From NCBI RefSeq assembly GCF_001705235.1, contig NZ_MCGV01000001.1, positions 3,042,181-3,106,180 of the forward strand: a stretch of 64,000 bases of DNA, in the 5' to 3' direction. Source of the DNA: Clostridium pasteurianum (GTDB lineage: Bacteria > Bacillota > Clostridia > Clostridiales > Clostridiaceae). The notes under the pieces were generated by a model, which had not been told where the DNA came from, did no database searches, and saw nothing but the letters and a program-made list of their open reading frames with translations. Of this stretch, positions 44,625-53,664 are shown in pieces. The position numbers and the translations under genes are program-made. Position 1 is the first letter of the stretch; every line of letters begins with the position of its first letter.

Positions 44625-45104
44625 TTATTGCGGATAAATCAATCTATCTTCGCCAATATTATTAAGTACTTCATTTAAATATTTTTTGCCCCAGTAGTTA
44701 GCCATAGGTAAATTCATATCTAAGTAATTTCCGCAGTCACGTGCAGCAGCGCCGGGTACATCACCTTTAAAATTAGCTATGAATTGATACATTTCTTTTA
44801 ATAAATCAACAATGTCTTTTGATTCATAATTTCCCTGCAAAATCAAATAAAAGCCTGTTCTGCAGCCCATTGGTCCAAAGTATACTGTTTTTGAAGCATA
44901 AGCTTTGTGATTTCTCAAAAAGGTTGCACCTAAATGCTCAATAGTGTGAACCTCAGCTGTGTTCATAACGGGTTCATCGTTAGGGCTTGTCATTCGTATA
45001 TCAAAAGTAGTTAACACTACATCTCCAAATTTATCTTTTCTTGAAACATAAACTCCAGGCTTTAATTTCAAATGATTAACTGTAAAACTTGCGATTTTTT
45101 CCAT
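44625..45104 (-). CDS. luxS: S-ribosylhomocysteine lyase
   Basis: Converts S-ribosylhomocysteine to homocysteine and the autoinducer-2 precursor. 159 aa. Metal ligands H53 and H57 in HTIEHLGA and C124 in ARDCGNY are present, as is the catalytic cysteine C81 in PMGCRTGFYL. GGAGGTAATT precedes ATG. No methyl-cycle gene such as pfs is adjacent. Divergent from the ugp-like operon. Confidence 0.96.
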   Translation of the reverse strand: MEKIASFTVNHLKLKPGVYVSRKDKFGDVVLTTFDIRMTSPNDEPVMNTAEVHTIEHLGATFLRNHKAYASKTVYFGPMGCRTGFYLILQGNYESKDIVDLLKEMYQFIANFKGDVPGAAARDCGNYLDMNLPMANYWGKKYLNEVLNNIGEDRLIYPQ

Positions 45105-45347
45105 ATAATTACCTCCTATAATATTAGAAAACTAACACAATCCTATATAAAGTATATCTTAATGAATATGATACTACACTTTGAGTTAAATTTAAATCCC
45201 ATAAATCAAATATGAACATTATATATAAAGTAAGAATAAATTCTAAGGTAAAGTTTTTTTAACAAGCAGGTAATGTTTACTTAATATTGCAGTTATATCA
45301 TGTATATGAAAAGCGACATATTAAAAATATGAAAATGGAGGATGTAC

Positions 45348-46262
45348 ATGGTAAAAACAATAGAAAAAACAAATGTTAAAGCTCGAAAATCACATGCAAA
45401 AGTAAATTTTAAAACTAAAATAGAGCCGTATATTTATCTTTTCCCATGTCTGTTTATTTTTATCGGATTTACTTATTTCCCGTTTATTAAAACAATATAT
45501 ATAAGTTTATTTAACACAGATGCTGTGGGAAGAATAAGGTCTTTTATAGGGCTTTCAAATTATATTGAGCTATTAAAATCACCATCTTTTATAAACAGCA
45601 TAGTTGTAACGTTTAAGTTTGTGGCATTAACAACTATTCCATCAATAATTTTGGGACTTATAACAGCACTACTAGTTAATAACAAATTAAAATTCAGAAA
45701 TGTTTTCAGCACTATGTATGCAATTCCAATGGCAGTATCTTCTGCTTCGGCTGCTATAATCTGGCTTCTGCTCTTTAATCCAAGTATAGGATTTATAAAT
45801 TATATATTCAATTTAAGAATAAAGTGGCTTGCAGATCCACACTTTGCTTTGATTGCAGTAGCAATTGTCACCGTATGGATGAATATGTGTGTGAATTTTA
45901 TATTTATATCTGCAGGACTTAAAAGTGTGCCTAAGGAATTATGCGAAAGTGCATGTATAGATGGGGCTAATTATTTTGAAACTTTAAAAAATGTTATATT
46001 GCCATGCTTATCACCTACATTGTTTTTTGTATTGGTTATTGATGTTATAGATGCATTTCAAACCTTTGGACAAATAAACATAATGACACTGGGGGGACCA
46101 GGAGAAACTACAAATGTTTTAGTTTATTCAATATATAGAAACGCCTTTTTTAATAATAGATTTAGTTTAGCTTCAGCACAATCAATTATACTATTTTTTA
46201 TAATGCTTGTTATAACTTTGATTCAGTTTAGATATGAAAAGAAGAAAGTTTTTTACTCATAA
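45348..46262 (+). CDS. ugpA: ABC importer permease, UgpA-like
   Basis: A 304 aa inner membrane permease with six hydrophobic segments and the EAA loop near LCESACIDGANYFETLKNVILPCL, which contacts the ATPase. ATG 45348 follows GGAGG by 6 bases; ATG 45342 overlaps it. With the next permease, a binding lipoprotein and a glycerophosphodiesterase it forms an operon for glycerol phosphate diesters, though sugar importers look alike. No ATPase gene is present. Confidence 0.83.
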   Translation: MVKTIEKTNVKARKSHAKVNFKTKIEPYIYLFPCLFIFIGFTYFPFIKTIYISLFNTDAVGRIRSFIGLSNYIELLKSPSFINSIVVTFKFVALTTIPSIILGLITALLVNNKLKFRNVFSTMYAIPMAVSSASAAIIWLLLFNPSIGFINYIFNLRIKWLADPHFALIAVAIVTVWMNMCVNFIFISAGLKSVPKELCESACIDGANYFETLKNVILPCLSPTLFFVLVIDVIDAFQTFGQINIMTLGGPGETTNVLVYSIYRNAFFNNRFSLASAQSIILFFIMLVITLIQFRYEKKKVFYS

Positions 46263-46284
46263 GGAATATGGAGATGTAGTGAAT

Positions 46285-47106
46285 ATGAATAAGAAAATGA
46301 AAAAGACAGCGCTTTACGTTATAAACATTATATTTGGTTTACTTATGATAGCTCCACTTATATATGCACTTTCAGTGAGCTTCATGTCACCAAGTGAGAT
46401 ATTTACGTATCCACCAAAGCTTGTACCAAAAGGTTTGTATCTAGGTAATTATATTAATGCATTAAAAACGGCACCTATACTTAGATTCATATTGAATAGT
46501 TTTATTGTATCTTCTATTGTAACTGTAATGCAAATCATAATAGCTTCCATGGCAGGCTTTGCTTTTTCCTTTTTAGAATTTAAGGGAAAAAAGGTGCTAT
46601 TTATTGTTATTCTGGCTACGATGATGATTCCCGGTGAAACCATAATGATATCAAACTATTTAACTATTAGTTCTTTTAAATGGCTTGATAGTTATAAAGC
46701 TTTGATAGTACCATATTTAACTTCTGCTATGGGAATATTTATGATGAGACAGTACTATTTAACACTGCCTAAGGAACTTTATGAGGCTGCTAAAATAGAT
46801 GGATGCAGCAATTTTAAGTTCCTAACGAGAATTCTTATGCCAATTTCAAAACCTGCTGTGGGTTCACTTGGTGTTTATATATTTCTTACCACGTGGAATC
46901 AGTATATGTGGCCTCTACTGGTAACAAGTAAACCAGCTTCGAGAACTGTTCAAATTGGTATAAGTATGCTTGAGTTTTCTGAAAATCAATCTTTTGGTTT
47001 AGTAATGGCTGGTATCATAATGGTTTTATTGCCATCCATATTAATATTTATAATAGGACAAAAGCAGTTAATAGAAGGTATGACTGCGGGCTCAGTAAAA
47101 GGTTAA
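46285..47106 (+). CDS. ugpE: ABC importer permease, UgpE/MalG-like
   Basis: A 273 aa partner permease with the loop ELYEAAKIDGCSNFKFLTRILMPI, matching the EAA motif, and C-terminal QKQLIEGMTAGSVKG typical of the MalG group. The start may be ATG 46285 or GTG 46279, both after GGAG; a longer frame from 46234 overlaps the first permease. Forms the transmembrane heterodimer with the gene upstream. Confidence 0.83.
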   Translation: MNKKMKKTALYVINIIFGLLMIAPLIYALSVSFMSPSEIFTYPPKLVPKGLYLGNYINALKTAPILRFILNSFIVSSIVTVMQIIIASMAGFAFSFLEFKGKKVLFIVILATMMIPGETIMISNYLTISSFKWLDSYKALIVPYLTSAMGIFMMRQYYLTLPKELYEAAKIDGCSNFKFLTRILMPISKPAVGSLGVYIFLTTWNQYMWPLLVTSKPASRTVQIGISMLEFSENQSFGLVMAGIIMVLLPSILIFIIGQKQLIEGMTAGSVKG

Positions 47107-47146
47107 AAATAATCTAAAATTGTAATTCTATTCAAGGGGGAAAAAC

Positions 47147-48502
47147 ATGAGAAAAAAATTAATAAGTTTAGTATTAGTAGGTGCAGTAGTAGCAACATTA
47201 TTATCGGGATGTGCAAGTAGCAGCAGTAAAAATGATGACAAGGCTTCATCAAACAAAACTGTACAACTTACATTCTGGCATTCTATGGGTGGAAAAAATG
47301 GAGAAGCTATAACAAAAATGGTTAATGATTTTAATGCTTCACATAAAAATATTAAAGTTACCGCTCAATTTCAGGGAAAATATGACGATGCAATTAATAA
47401 GCTTAAAAGTGCAGAAAAAGGCAGCGGTGCGCCGGATGTTATGCAGGTGTATGATATAGGTACAAGATTTATGATTGACAGCAAATGGGCTGTTCCAGTG
47501 CAGAATTTTATAGATGAAGATAAGTATGATACATCAAGTCTTGAGCCTAATTTGCTTGGATACTATACAATTAATAAGAAACTTTATTCTATGCCTTTTA
47601 ACTCATCTACACCAATTTTGTATTATAATAAAGATGCATTTAAAGCAGCCGGCTTAGATCCTAATAATCCTCCAAAGACATTCTCTGAGGTAGAAGCAGA
47701 TGCAAAAGCTTTAACTAAAAAGGATGGTTCTGGTAAAGTAACTCAGTATGGATATGCTATGGCTATATACGGCTGGCTTTTTGAGCAGTATATGGTTAAG
47801 CAGGGCAAGGATTATGCTAACAATGGAAATGGTAGAACAAAAGCAGCAACAGCAGTTGCATTTGATAAGAATGGTGCTGGACTTAAATTCTTAAATGAAT
47901 GGAAGAAGTTAGTTGACAGTGGTTATGCTGCGAATTTTGGTAGAAATGAAGATGATACTGAAAATGCGTTTATAGCTGGAAAAACTGCAATGTACATTGA
48001 ATCAACAGCTGATTTAGGTTCTGATTTAAAGTCTATTGGCAATAAATTTGAACTCGGAACTGCACCACTTCCTTCTCTTGATGGAGTTAAAAATGGAGGA
48101 GTGTCTATAGGTGGAGCATCATTATGGGTACTTGATAACAAGGATAAAGCAAAACAAAAAGCAGCATGGGAATTTATAAAGTATATGGTATCAACTAATG
48201 AGCAGGCTTACTGGAATACTCAAACAGGATATTTCCCTGTAACTAAAAAAGCATATGATACTCAAACTTTTAAGGATAACCTAAAAACTCATCCACAATT
48301 CCAGACAGCTATAGATCAACTTCATGCATCGCCTAAAACTGCAAAAGGAGCTTTACTTGCTGTATTCCCTGAAGCTAGACAGAGCATAGAAGGGGAAATA
48401 GAAAAAATGCTTCAGAATAATGAAACACCAGAAGCAGCAATTAAAAATGCAGCAAGCAGTATAAATGAAGCTATAAAAAATTATAATGACTCAAATAAAT
48501 AG
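47147..48502 (+). CDS. ugpB: Extracellular solute-binding lipoprotein, UgpB-like
   Basis: A 451 aa lipoprotein with lipobox LLSGC and lipidated C22. A mature domain of the bacterial extracellular solute-binding family 1 begins at VQLTFWHSMGGKNGEAI. VMQVYDIGTRFM and SMPFNSSTPILYYNKDAF match the UgpB branch that binds glycerol-3-phosphate or its diesters. AAGGGGG precedes ATG. It gives the operon its specificity; the phosphodiesterase next door supports glycerophosphodiesters. Confidence 0.85.
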   Translation: MRKKLISLVLVGAVVATLLSGCASSSSKNDDKASSNKTVQLTFWHSMGGKNGEAITKMVNDFNASHKNIKVTAQFQGKYDDAINKLKSAEKGSGAPDVMQVYDIGTRFMIDSKWAVPVQNFIDEDKYDTSSLEPNLLGYYTINKKLYSMPFNSSTPILYYNKDAFKAAGLDPNNPPKTFSEVEADAKALTKKDGSGKVTQYGYAMAIYGWLFEQYMVKQGKDYANNGNGRTKAATAVAFDKNGAGLKFLNEWKKLVDSGYAANFGRNEDDTENAFIAGKTAMYIESTADLGSDLKSIGNKFELGTAPLPSLDGVKNGGVSIGGASLWVLDNKDKAKQKAAWEFIKYMVSTNEQAYWNTQTGYFPVTKKAYDTQTFKDNLKTHPQFQTAIDQLHASPKTAKGALLAVFPEARQSIEGEIEKMLQNNETPEAAIKNAASSINEAIKNYNDSNK

Positions 48503-48524
48503 AAGAAAGAGATGAATATTTAAT

Positions 48525-49262
48525 ATGGGAAAAACTTTGAATATTGCACACAGGGGATTTAGTGGAATTTATCCAGAGAACACAATGCTTGCCTTTAGAA
48601 AAGCTGTAGAGGAAGGTGCAGATGGAATTGAAACAGATGTACAGATGACGGTTGATGGGGTGCTTGTTATTTGCCATGATGAAAAGGTAGATAGAACTAC
48701 TGATAAAAAGGGGTTTATATCAAAATATAGATATGATGAACTTTCTAAATTGGATGCTGGAATTAAATTTGGAGAGGATTATGCAGGGGAGAGGATACCT
48801 ACCCTTGATGAGTTTCTTGATTATGTGAAAGATAAAAATATTCTTATAAATTTAGAACTCAAAAACAGCATAATACCTTATGAAGGATTGGAGAAGGGAA
48901 CTATAGATAAAATTTATGAATATGGGCTAGAGAAAAATGTTATAATCTCTTCTTTTAATCATTATTCCATGGTGAAGGTAAAAGAACTTGATTCTAATAT
49001 GAAAACTGGATTATTGTGTGCTGCAACTATTTATAATGCAGGTAAATATGTAAAAGGGGTTGGTGCTGATGCACTTCACCCATTTTTCCCATCAGTCATG
49101 GATTATAAAAAAGTAGAAGAAATTAGAAGCCAAAAGCTAATGATAAATACTTATACGGTAAATGAAGAGAAATACATGAGAGAGCTTATAAAGCTTAATG
49201 TAGATGGTATTATAACAAACTATCCAGATAAACTAAAAAGGATACTTAGAGAAGAAAAATAA
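48525..49262 (+). CDS. ugpQ: Glycerophosphodiester phosphodiesterase (cytosolic, UgpQ-like)
   Basis: Hydrolyses glycerophosphodiesters to glycerol-3-phosphate and an alcohol. 245 aa without signal peptide. The catalytic motif IAHRGFSGIYPENT and GIETDVQMTVDGVLVICHDE are complete, and KSNGLEGAD-type glutamate region FLINLELKNS-like residues (NLELKN) follow. It closes the ugp-like operon, so imported diesters are probably split inside the cell. Confidence 0.93.
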   Translation: MGKTLNIAHRGFSGIYPENTMLAFRKAVEEGADGIETDVQMTVDGVLVICHDEKVDRTTDKKGFISKYRYDELSKLDAGIKFGEDYAGERIPTLDEFLDYVKDKNILINLELKNSIIPYEGLEKGTIDKIYEYGLEKNVIISSFNHYSMVKVKELDSNMKTGLLCAATIYNAGKYVKGVGADALHPFFPSVMDYKKVEEIRSQKLMINTYTVNEEKYMRELIKLNVDGIITNYPDKLKRILREEK

Positions 49263-49314
49263 TTGATTAGAATTTATGAGAATATTAAGTATAGGTACTT
49301 GAAATGATTAAAAA

Positions 49315-49362
49315 GAAAAGTTGTCCACAAAAGTCTTTATGACCTTGTGGACAACTTTTTTA
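49315..49362. terminator. Bidirectional terminator between ugpQ and the TraB-like gene
   Basis: AAAAGTTGTCCACAA pairs perfectly with TTGTGGACAACTTTT with a 14-base loop, T-run on one side and A-run on the other. Confidence 0.9.
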
Positions 49363-49363
49363 G

Positions 49364-50266
49364 TTATAATCTAGTAACTTTATAACCTTTACTTTTTAGC
49401 ATTTTAATAAGACCATCAGGACCAAGTACATGTTCCGTGCCAACTACTATGAAGTACTTTTTACCTGATTTTATATAGTTTTCTATTTTGGTACACATAT
49501 CATTGTTTACTTGTAAAATAGATAAGTTGTACAATTCACTTTTAAATTTATCTTTTGAATTTTTGCCCAAATCAATTTTGTCAAAGTATGATGTATTACC
49601 ATTTATAACTGCATTATACCTAGTATCAAATTGCTTTTTTACATCATCTTCATAAGGTATAGTTTCAAGCGTGCAATTTTGATAAGTATCGCCGCCTATA
49701 GCTGCGATTTTAAGCTGAGTAGACATGCTTTCCAAGGGAATTATTTTTTTATTGCTTACTTTTGCTCTTGACATAAAAATAGAATCTATCCCTTTGGAAG
49801 CAGATATATGGGAATATGATAACTCTTCAGCAGTAATTAAGGAAGCAACATATATAAGATTATCATTTTTGTAAGTATCAAGCTTTAAGCCAAGTCTATT
49901 CATAATTGGTTCTATGTGATTTTTAGCTGCAGGGCTTATGTGTTTATATAAATTATCTCCTTTCGGATAAGTTGAAGCTTTTCCATACTTAGTCATTGCT
50001 TTGGCATCTGTAAGGTTAACTTCTACACCAAGTGCAGAGGATTCTTTATAGGCATTTTCAACCGATTTTGAAAAGTTAATGGATTCACCGTCTTTTCCCA
50101 AATGTATTGTCCCACCTAAATATAGATATTTTCCGTTCTTTTCAACTTTATAAAATATACACTTTGAAGCAGGCTTAGTATACTTCTTTACATTGTATAC
50201 CACAGCTAAGGTTACTGGAATTAAGATTAATATTAAAATTATAATTGAATTTTTCTGCTTTTTCAT
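49364..50266 (-). CDS. TraB/GumN family protein, membrane anchored
   Basis: A 300 aa protein with one N-terminal membrane segment (SIIILILILIPVTLAVVY) and an outside domain. The motif YLGGTIHLG and the late FIVVGTEHVLGPDGLIKML, with paired histidines and glutamates, are the GX2H marks of the TraB/GumN/TIKI family, some members of which are metalloproteases. Target unknown. I chose ATG 50266 because TTGGGGGAA is 6 bases upstream and it gives a direct signal-anchor start. Confidence 0.82.
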   Translation of the reverse strand: MKKQKNSIIILILILIPVTLAVVYNVKKYTKPASKCIFYKVEKNGKYLYLGGTIHLGKDGESINFSKSVENAYKESSALGVEVNLTDAKAMTKYGKASTYPKGDNLYKHISPAAKNHIEPIMNRLGLKLDTYKNDNLIYVASLITAEELSYSHISASKGIDSIFMSRAKVSNKKIIPLESMSTQLKIAAIGGDTYQNCTLETIPYEDDVKKQFDTRYNAVINGNTSYFDKIDLGKNSKDKFKSELYNLSILQVNNDMCTKIENYIKSGKKYFIVVGTEHVLGPDGLIKMLKSKGYKVTRL

Positions 50267-50309
50267 TTTGAATTCCCCCAATATAATATATTTTAATTTA
50301 AGATGATGT

Positions 50310-50430
50310 AAATTAAGTTTCACATTTGGTTTCTATGAAAGCCAGTTCAACTATTAATTTATACATGCACCAAAATGCTTTGAAGCTAGCATTTTAGTAC
50401 AAGTACAAATTAAGTTTCACGTTTGGTTTC
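50310..50430. repeat. Pair of 24-bp direct repeats with a hairpin between
   Basis: The two copies at 50310-50333 and 50407-50430 share AAATTAAGTTTCAC and TTTGGTTTC and match at 23 of 24 bases. Between them AAAATGCT (50372-50379) and AGCATTTT (50388-50395) form a small hairpin. The first copy overlaps the leader of the TraB-like gene. On the minus strand each reads GTGAAACTT, which resembles an ECF-type -35 element. Nothing else is evident up to the gene at 50594. Confidence 0.5.
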
Positions 50431-50593
50431 ATTTATATATACTTCTTCAATATGGATTTTCTATCAAAAAATATAAAAAATAATTATAATTATAATTATG
50501 ATAAAAAATAATACTTCAATGAGTATATATAGTGAAAGCACCACATTATGTATTATTGTGATTTTACTGAACATAAGGTAGGAGGCGAGATAA

Positions 50594-51268
50594 ATGGATT
50601 ATAGGGAAGAGCTTAAATCTTTTAACGATGTAGTAGTTAGTGAAGAAGAGATAAAAAAATATGAAACTACAAAGCTTAGTGATGATGTGCTCTCTAAAAT
50701 GAAGAAGAAGACAAAAATGCTGTATAAAAGAATTAGTATGGAGGAATCATTTAGGAAGGTTGAGAAGCAGTTTGAAGATGGCGAAAAAGTAAAATATGTA
50801 TTTTGGGCGGAAACCTATGGTGTTAGGAAATGTCAAATGGGATGCGGCGGATATTATTCAATGTCAGGAGCGGCATGGACTTCTTGGCCTACTAAAACTG
50901 GAATTATTTTAACTAATAAAGGTATTTTTGGAGTAGAAGCAAATGACGCTTATGTGGCTCTAAAAATAAAGCACTTTAAGTTTAATGAAGTAGAGTATAT
51001 ACAAAGTAAGAAGTTTCACAAGGATTTTACTGTGCTTACTATACTACCAACAAAAGGAGAGAAAATTCAAATAGAGCTATATGATGAAGATAATCACATA
51101 AAGTTTATTGATTTTATTAAGAATAGCAATATTAAATTGGATATAAGGATGATAAGTACCAGTAGAAAAGAAAAAATTCAAGGAATTATAATTACAATAT
51201 TTGTTCTGATGTTTTTGATACTTATTATTTTCAGTGCATTTTATAGATCGGGATTAATAAAGGGGTGA
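50594..51268 (+). CDS. PH-like membrane protein A, probable sigma factor partner
   Basis: A 224 aa protein with one C-terminal membrane helix (IIITIFVLMFLILIIFSAF). Its N-terminal 50 residues are charged and helical (SEEEIKKYETTKLSDDVLSK), followed by a Gly/Trp-rich segment GCGGYYSMSGAAWTSWPTKT and a PH-like strand set TGIILTNKGIFGVEA. It overlaps the sigma factor start by 4 bases, so the pair should be coupled, and an anti-sigma role is a fair guess. A near copy stands after the sigma gene. Family not recognised. Confidence 0.55.
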   Translation: MDYREELKSFNDVVVSEEEIKKYETTKLSDDVLSKMKKKTKMLYKRISMEESFRKVEKQFEDGEKVKYVFWAETYGVRKCQMGCGGYYSMSGAAWTSWPTKTGIILTNKGIFGVEANDAYVALKIKHFKFNEVEYIQSKKFHKDFTVLTILPTKGEKIQIELYDEDNHIKFIDFIKNSNIKLDIRMISTSRKEKIQGIIITIFVLMFLILIIFSAFYRSGLIKG

Positions 51269-51831
51269 AAGAGATGGAGCAAAATGATGAAAAGATAGTT
51301 GAGGGCATACTGAAAAAGGATATGTATGCACTTAATAATTTAATAGATGCTTATGGAGGTATAATCCACAATGTGGCAGCTTCTGTATTAAATGAAAGTC
51401 ATGAAAGTGAAAGCATAGAGGAATGCACCGATGATATATTAATGTGTCTTTGGAGAAATATGGATTGTTTTTCTAAGGAGAGAGGAAATTTAAAGTGCTG
51501 GATAATTGTAATTTCTAAGAATAAAGCATTAACTTATAAAAAGAAATTAAAAAAGCTTAAAAGAAATATTGATTTAGATAAAGTTAAAATAGATTCGTCA
51601 GTAAATGTTGAAGAGGAGTATTTAAAAGAAGAAAATAAGGAGTCAGTACAAAAGCTTTTAAATAATTTAAAAATAAGGGACAAGGAAATTTTTGTGAAGC
51701 GATATATAAAAGGCGAGGATATTGAAGAGATAGCTGAAGAAATGAATTTAACTTCAATCTCTATTTACAATAGGCTCAGCCGGGGTAGGAAAAAATTAAA
51801 AAAAATCTTAAGTTCAGGTAGGGGGGTGTAG
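51265..51831 (+). CDS. ECF-like RNA polymerase sigma factor
   Basis: A 188 aa sigma-70-family factor with region 2 and region 4 only. Region 2 includes DDILMCLWRNMDCFSKERGNL and WIIVISKNKALTYKKKLKK; region 4 includes VQKLLNNLKIRDKEIFVKRY and IEEIAEEMNLTSISIYNRLSRGRKKLKK as the helix-turn-helix. It starts at ATG 51274 or GTG 51265; both keep overlap or near contact with the upstream gene. It is flanked by two homologous membrane proteins, which may sequester it. Confidence 0.82.
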   Translation: MKEMEQNDEKIVEGILKKDMYALNNLIDAYGGIIHNVAASVLNESHESESIEECTDDILMCLWRNMDCFSKERGNLKCWIIVISKNKALTYKKKLKKLKRNIDLDKVKIDSSVNVEEEYLKEENKESVQKLLNNLKIRDKEIFVKRYIKGEDIEEIAEEMNLTSISIYNRLSRGRKKLKKILSSGRGV

Positions 51832-51834
51832 CTC

Positions 51835-52506
51835 ATGGAAGACAGAGCTATATTAAGAGCTTACAATGATGTGATAGTTAGTGAAGAAGAGATAAAAAAA
51901 TATGAAACTACAAAGCTTAGTGATGATGTGCTTTCTAAAATGAAGAAGAAGACAAAAATGCTGTATAAAAGGGTTAATATGGAGGAGTCATTTGAAAAGG
52001 TTGAAGAGCAGTTTGAAGATGGTGAAAAAGTAAAATACGTATTCTGGGAACCTACCTATATGATTAGAGAGTATCAGGCTATGTGCGGTGGATGGGCTGC
52101 TACAGCAGGAGCTATGTGGACTTCCTGGCCTACTAAAACGGGAGTTATTTTAACTAATAAAGGTATCTTTGGAATAGAAGTAAATGATGCGTATGAAGCT
52201 TTAAAAATAAAACATTTTAGCTTTAATGAAGTAGATTATATAGAAAGTAGAAATCTGGATAAGATTACAGTTATATTTACTATAAAACCAGTTAGGGGAG
52301 AGGAAATTAAGTTAGAAATATGCGGTAGTGACAATTATATAAAGTTTTTAGATTGTATTAAGAAAAATAACATTAAGTTGGATATACGTGTAAGGAGGTA
52401 TGGTAGAAAGGAAAAAATCAACATGTTTATATGGACAATTATTTTGGTTTTAATAATTTTATTAGGCTTAATATTACCTATTGAGAGTAGTTTTTGTAAA
52501 AAGTAG
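51835..52506 (+). CDS. PH-like membrane protein B, paralogue of A
   Basis: 223 aa and the same layout as the protein at 50594: charged N terminus, a Gly/Trp-rich segment CGGWAATAGAMWTSWPTKTG, PH-like strands and a C-terminal membrane helix (IWTIILVLIILLGLIL). DNA of the first 45 codons is almost identical to the other copy, pointing to recent duplication or gene conversion, while the middle and tail have diverged. It begins 3 bases after the sigma gene. Confidence 0.55.
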   Translation: MEDRAILRAYNDVIVSEEEIKKYETTKLSDDVLSKMKKKTKMLYKRVNMEESFEKVEEQFEDGEKVKYVFWEPTYMIREYQAMCGGWAATAGAMWTSWPTKTGVILTNKGIFGIEVNDAYEALKIKHFSFNEVDYIESRNLDKITVIFTIKPVRGEEIKLEICGSDNYIKFLDCIKKNNIKLDIRVRRYGRKEKINMFIWTIILVLIILLGLILPIESSFCKK

Positions 52507-52568
52507 AGAATTTTATTACTATATAATTAAAATTTAACAAGGTCATGTTTTATAAAGAGGTGAAATAA

Positions 52569-52766
52569 ATGAATGAAAATGATGAAAAGATAGTTGATGG
52601 CATACTGGAAAAAGATATGTATGCACTTAATAAATTAATAGATGCTTATGGAAGTACTAAGGATAAAATTAGATTTGCTATAGAAATAATACTTCTTACA
52701 ATAGTTTGGGGAATTTTAATTATTGGTACGTTTTCATCACTGGATTTTAGCCGTGTACTAAAATAA
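52569..52766 (+). pseudogene. Fused remnant of a sigma/membrane-protein cassette
   Basis: A 65-codon frame. Its first 29 residues (NENDEKIVDGILEKDMYALN...LIDAYG) repeat the sigma factor start with few changes; then STKDKIRFAIEI leads into a membrane helix (ILLTIVWGILIIGTF) as found at the end of the PH-like partners. The simplest reading is a deletion that joined the head of one gene to the tail of the next in a third cassette. AAGAGGTG precedes ATG, so a small membrane peptide may still be made. Confidence 0.55.
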
Positions 52767-52839
52767 CATGAATTGTTTAGTTTATGTACAAACTGTTATA
52801 ATTAGAGTATTCTAAAAAATTACTAAAGGGTGATAATAC

Positions 52840-53646
52840 TTGAAAAAGAGATTTGATGGATGGACCTTAATATCAGATATGGATGATACTTTAATTAATA
52901 GCAATAGAGAAATTTCAAAAAATAATATTGAAGCTATAAAAAAGTTTCAAAGTTTAGGTGGAAAATTCACTATAGCTACTGGAAGAACTATGGAGTCAGC
53001 TTATAGATATATAAAAGATCTTCCAGTGGATTTGCCTGTGATACTTTATAATGGCACAAAAATATATGATTTTAATAATAATAAAACAATATTTGAAAAG
53101 TTTCTTGAAGATAGAGTTAAGGATATCATAAAAGAAGTTAATAAATATGATTCTTCATATGGAATAGAAGTTTACTGCAACGAAAATACTTATGTTTATA
53201 GTTCATGTAGATTTACTGAAAGATTTAAGAAAAGGGGATACGAAGTTTTTTATGGTGTTCCAGAAGAAGTATTAAAGGAAAGTTGGTCAAAGGTTCTTAT
53301 AATAGGAGAAAAGGATAAGGAAGACTATCTTGAGAAAAACTTTGAAAAATTGTTTGGAAAGGTTAATTTGGTTAGAAGTGGAGAAAATTATCTTGAAATA
53401 ATTGCTCCGGGCTTATCAAAGGGAGCTGCGCTAGAAAGGCTTTGTAAAAAAGAGAATATAGATATTAGTAAAGTTATTTCTGTTGGTGACAACATGAATG
53501 ATTGTGAGCTTATAACAAAAGCTGGACATGGATTCTGTGTGGCAAATGGCAATAAAAAGCTTATAGAAATGTGTGATAACGTAAGTGTTTCAAATGATGA
53601 AAATGCTATTGAATATATCGTTAATTGGGCTTTAGAAAATTTGTAG
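52840..53646 (+). CDS. HAD-superfamily Cof-type sugar phosphatase
   Basis: A 268 aa HAD hydrolase of subfamily IIB. Motif I is DMDDTLINS, motif II FTIATGRT, and motif IV VGDNMNDCELI; the lysine lies in SKGAALERL. It probably dephosphorylates sugar phosphates or FMN-like compounds. The start is TTG with AGGGTGA 7 bases upstream. The alpha/beta hydrolase gene follows after 18 bases. Confidence 0.88.
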   Translation: MKKRFDGWTLISDMDDTLINSNREISKNNIEAIKKFQSLGGKFTIATGRTMESAYRYIKDLPVDLPVILYNGTKIYDFNNNKTIFEKFLEDRVKDIIKEVNKYDSSYGIEVYCNENTYVYSSCRFTERFKKRGYEVFYGVPEEVLKESWSKVLIIGEKDKEDYLEKNFEKLFGKVNLVRSGENYLEIIAPGLSKGAALERLCKKENIDISKVISVGDNMNDCELITKAGHGFCVANGNKKLIEMCDNVSVSNDENAIEYIVNWALENL

Positions 53647-53664
53647 GTAAAAGGAGTTATAAAA

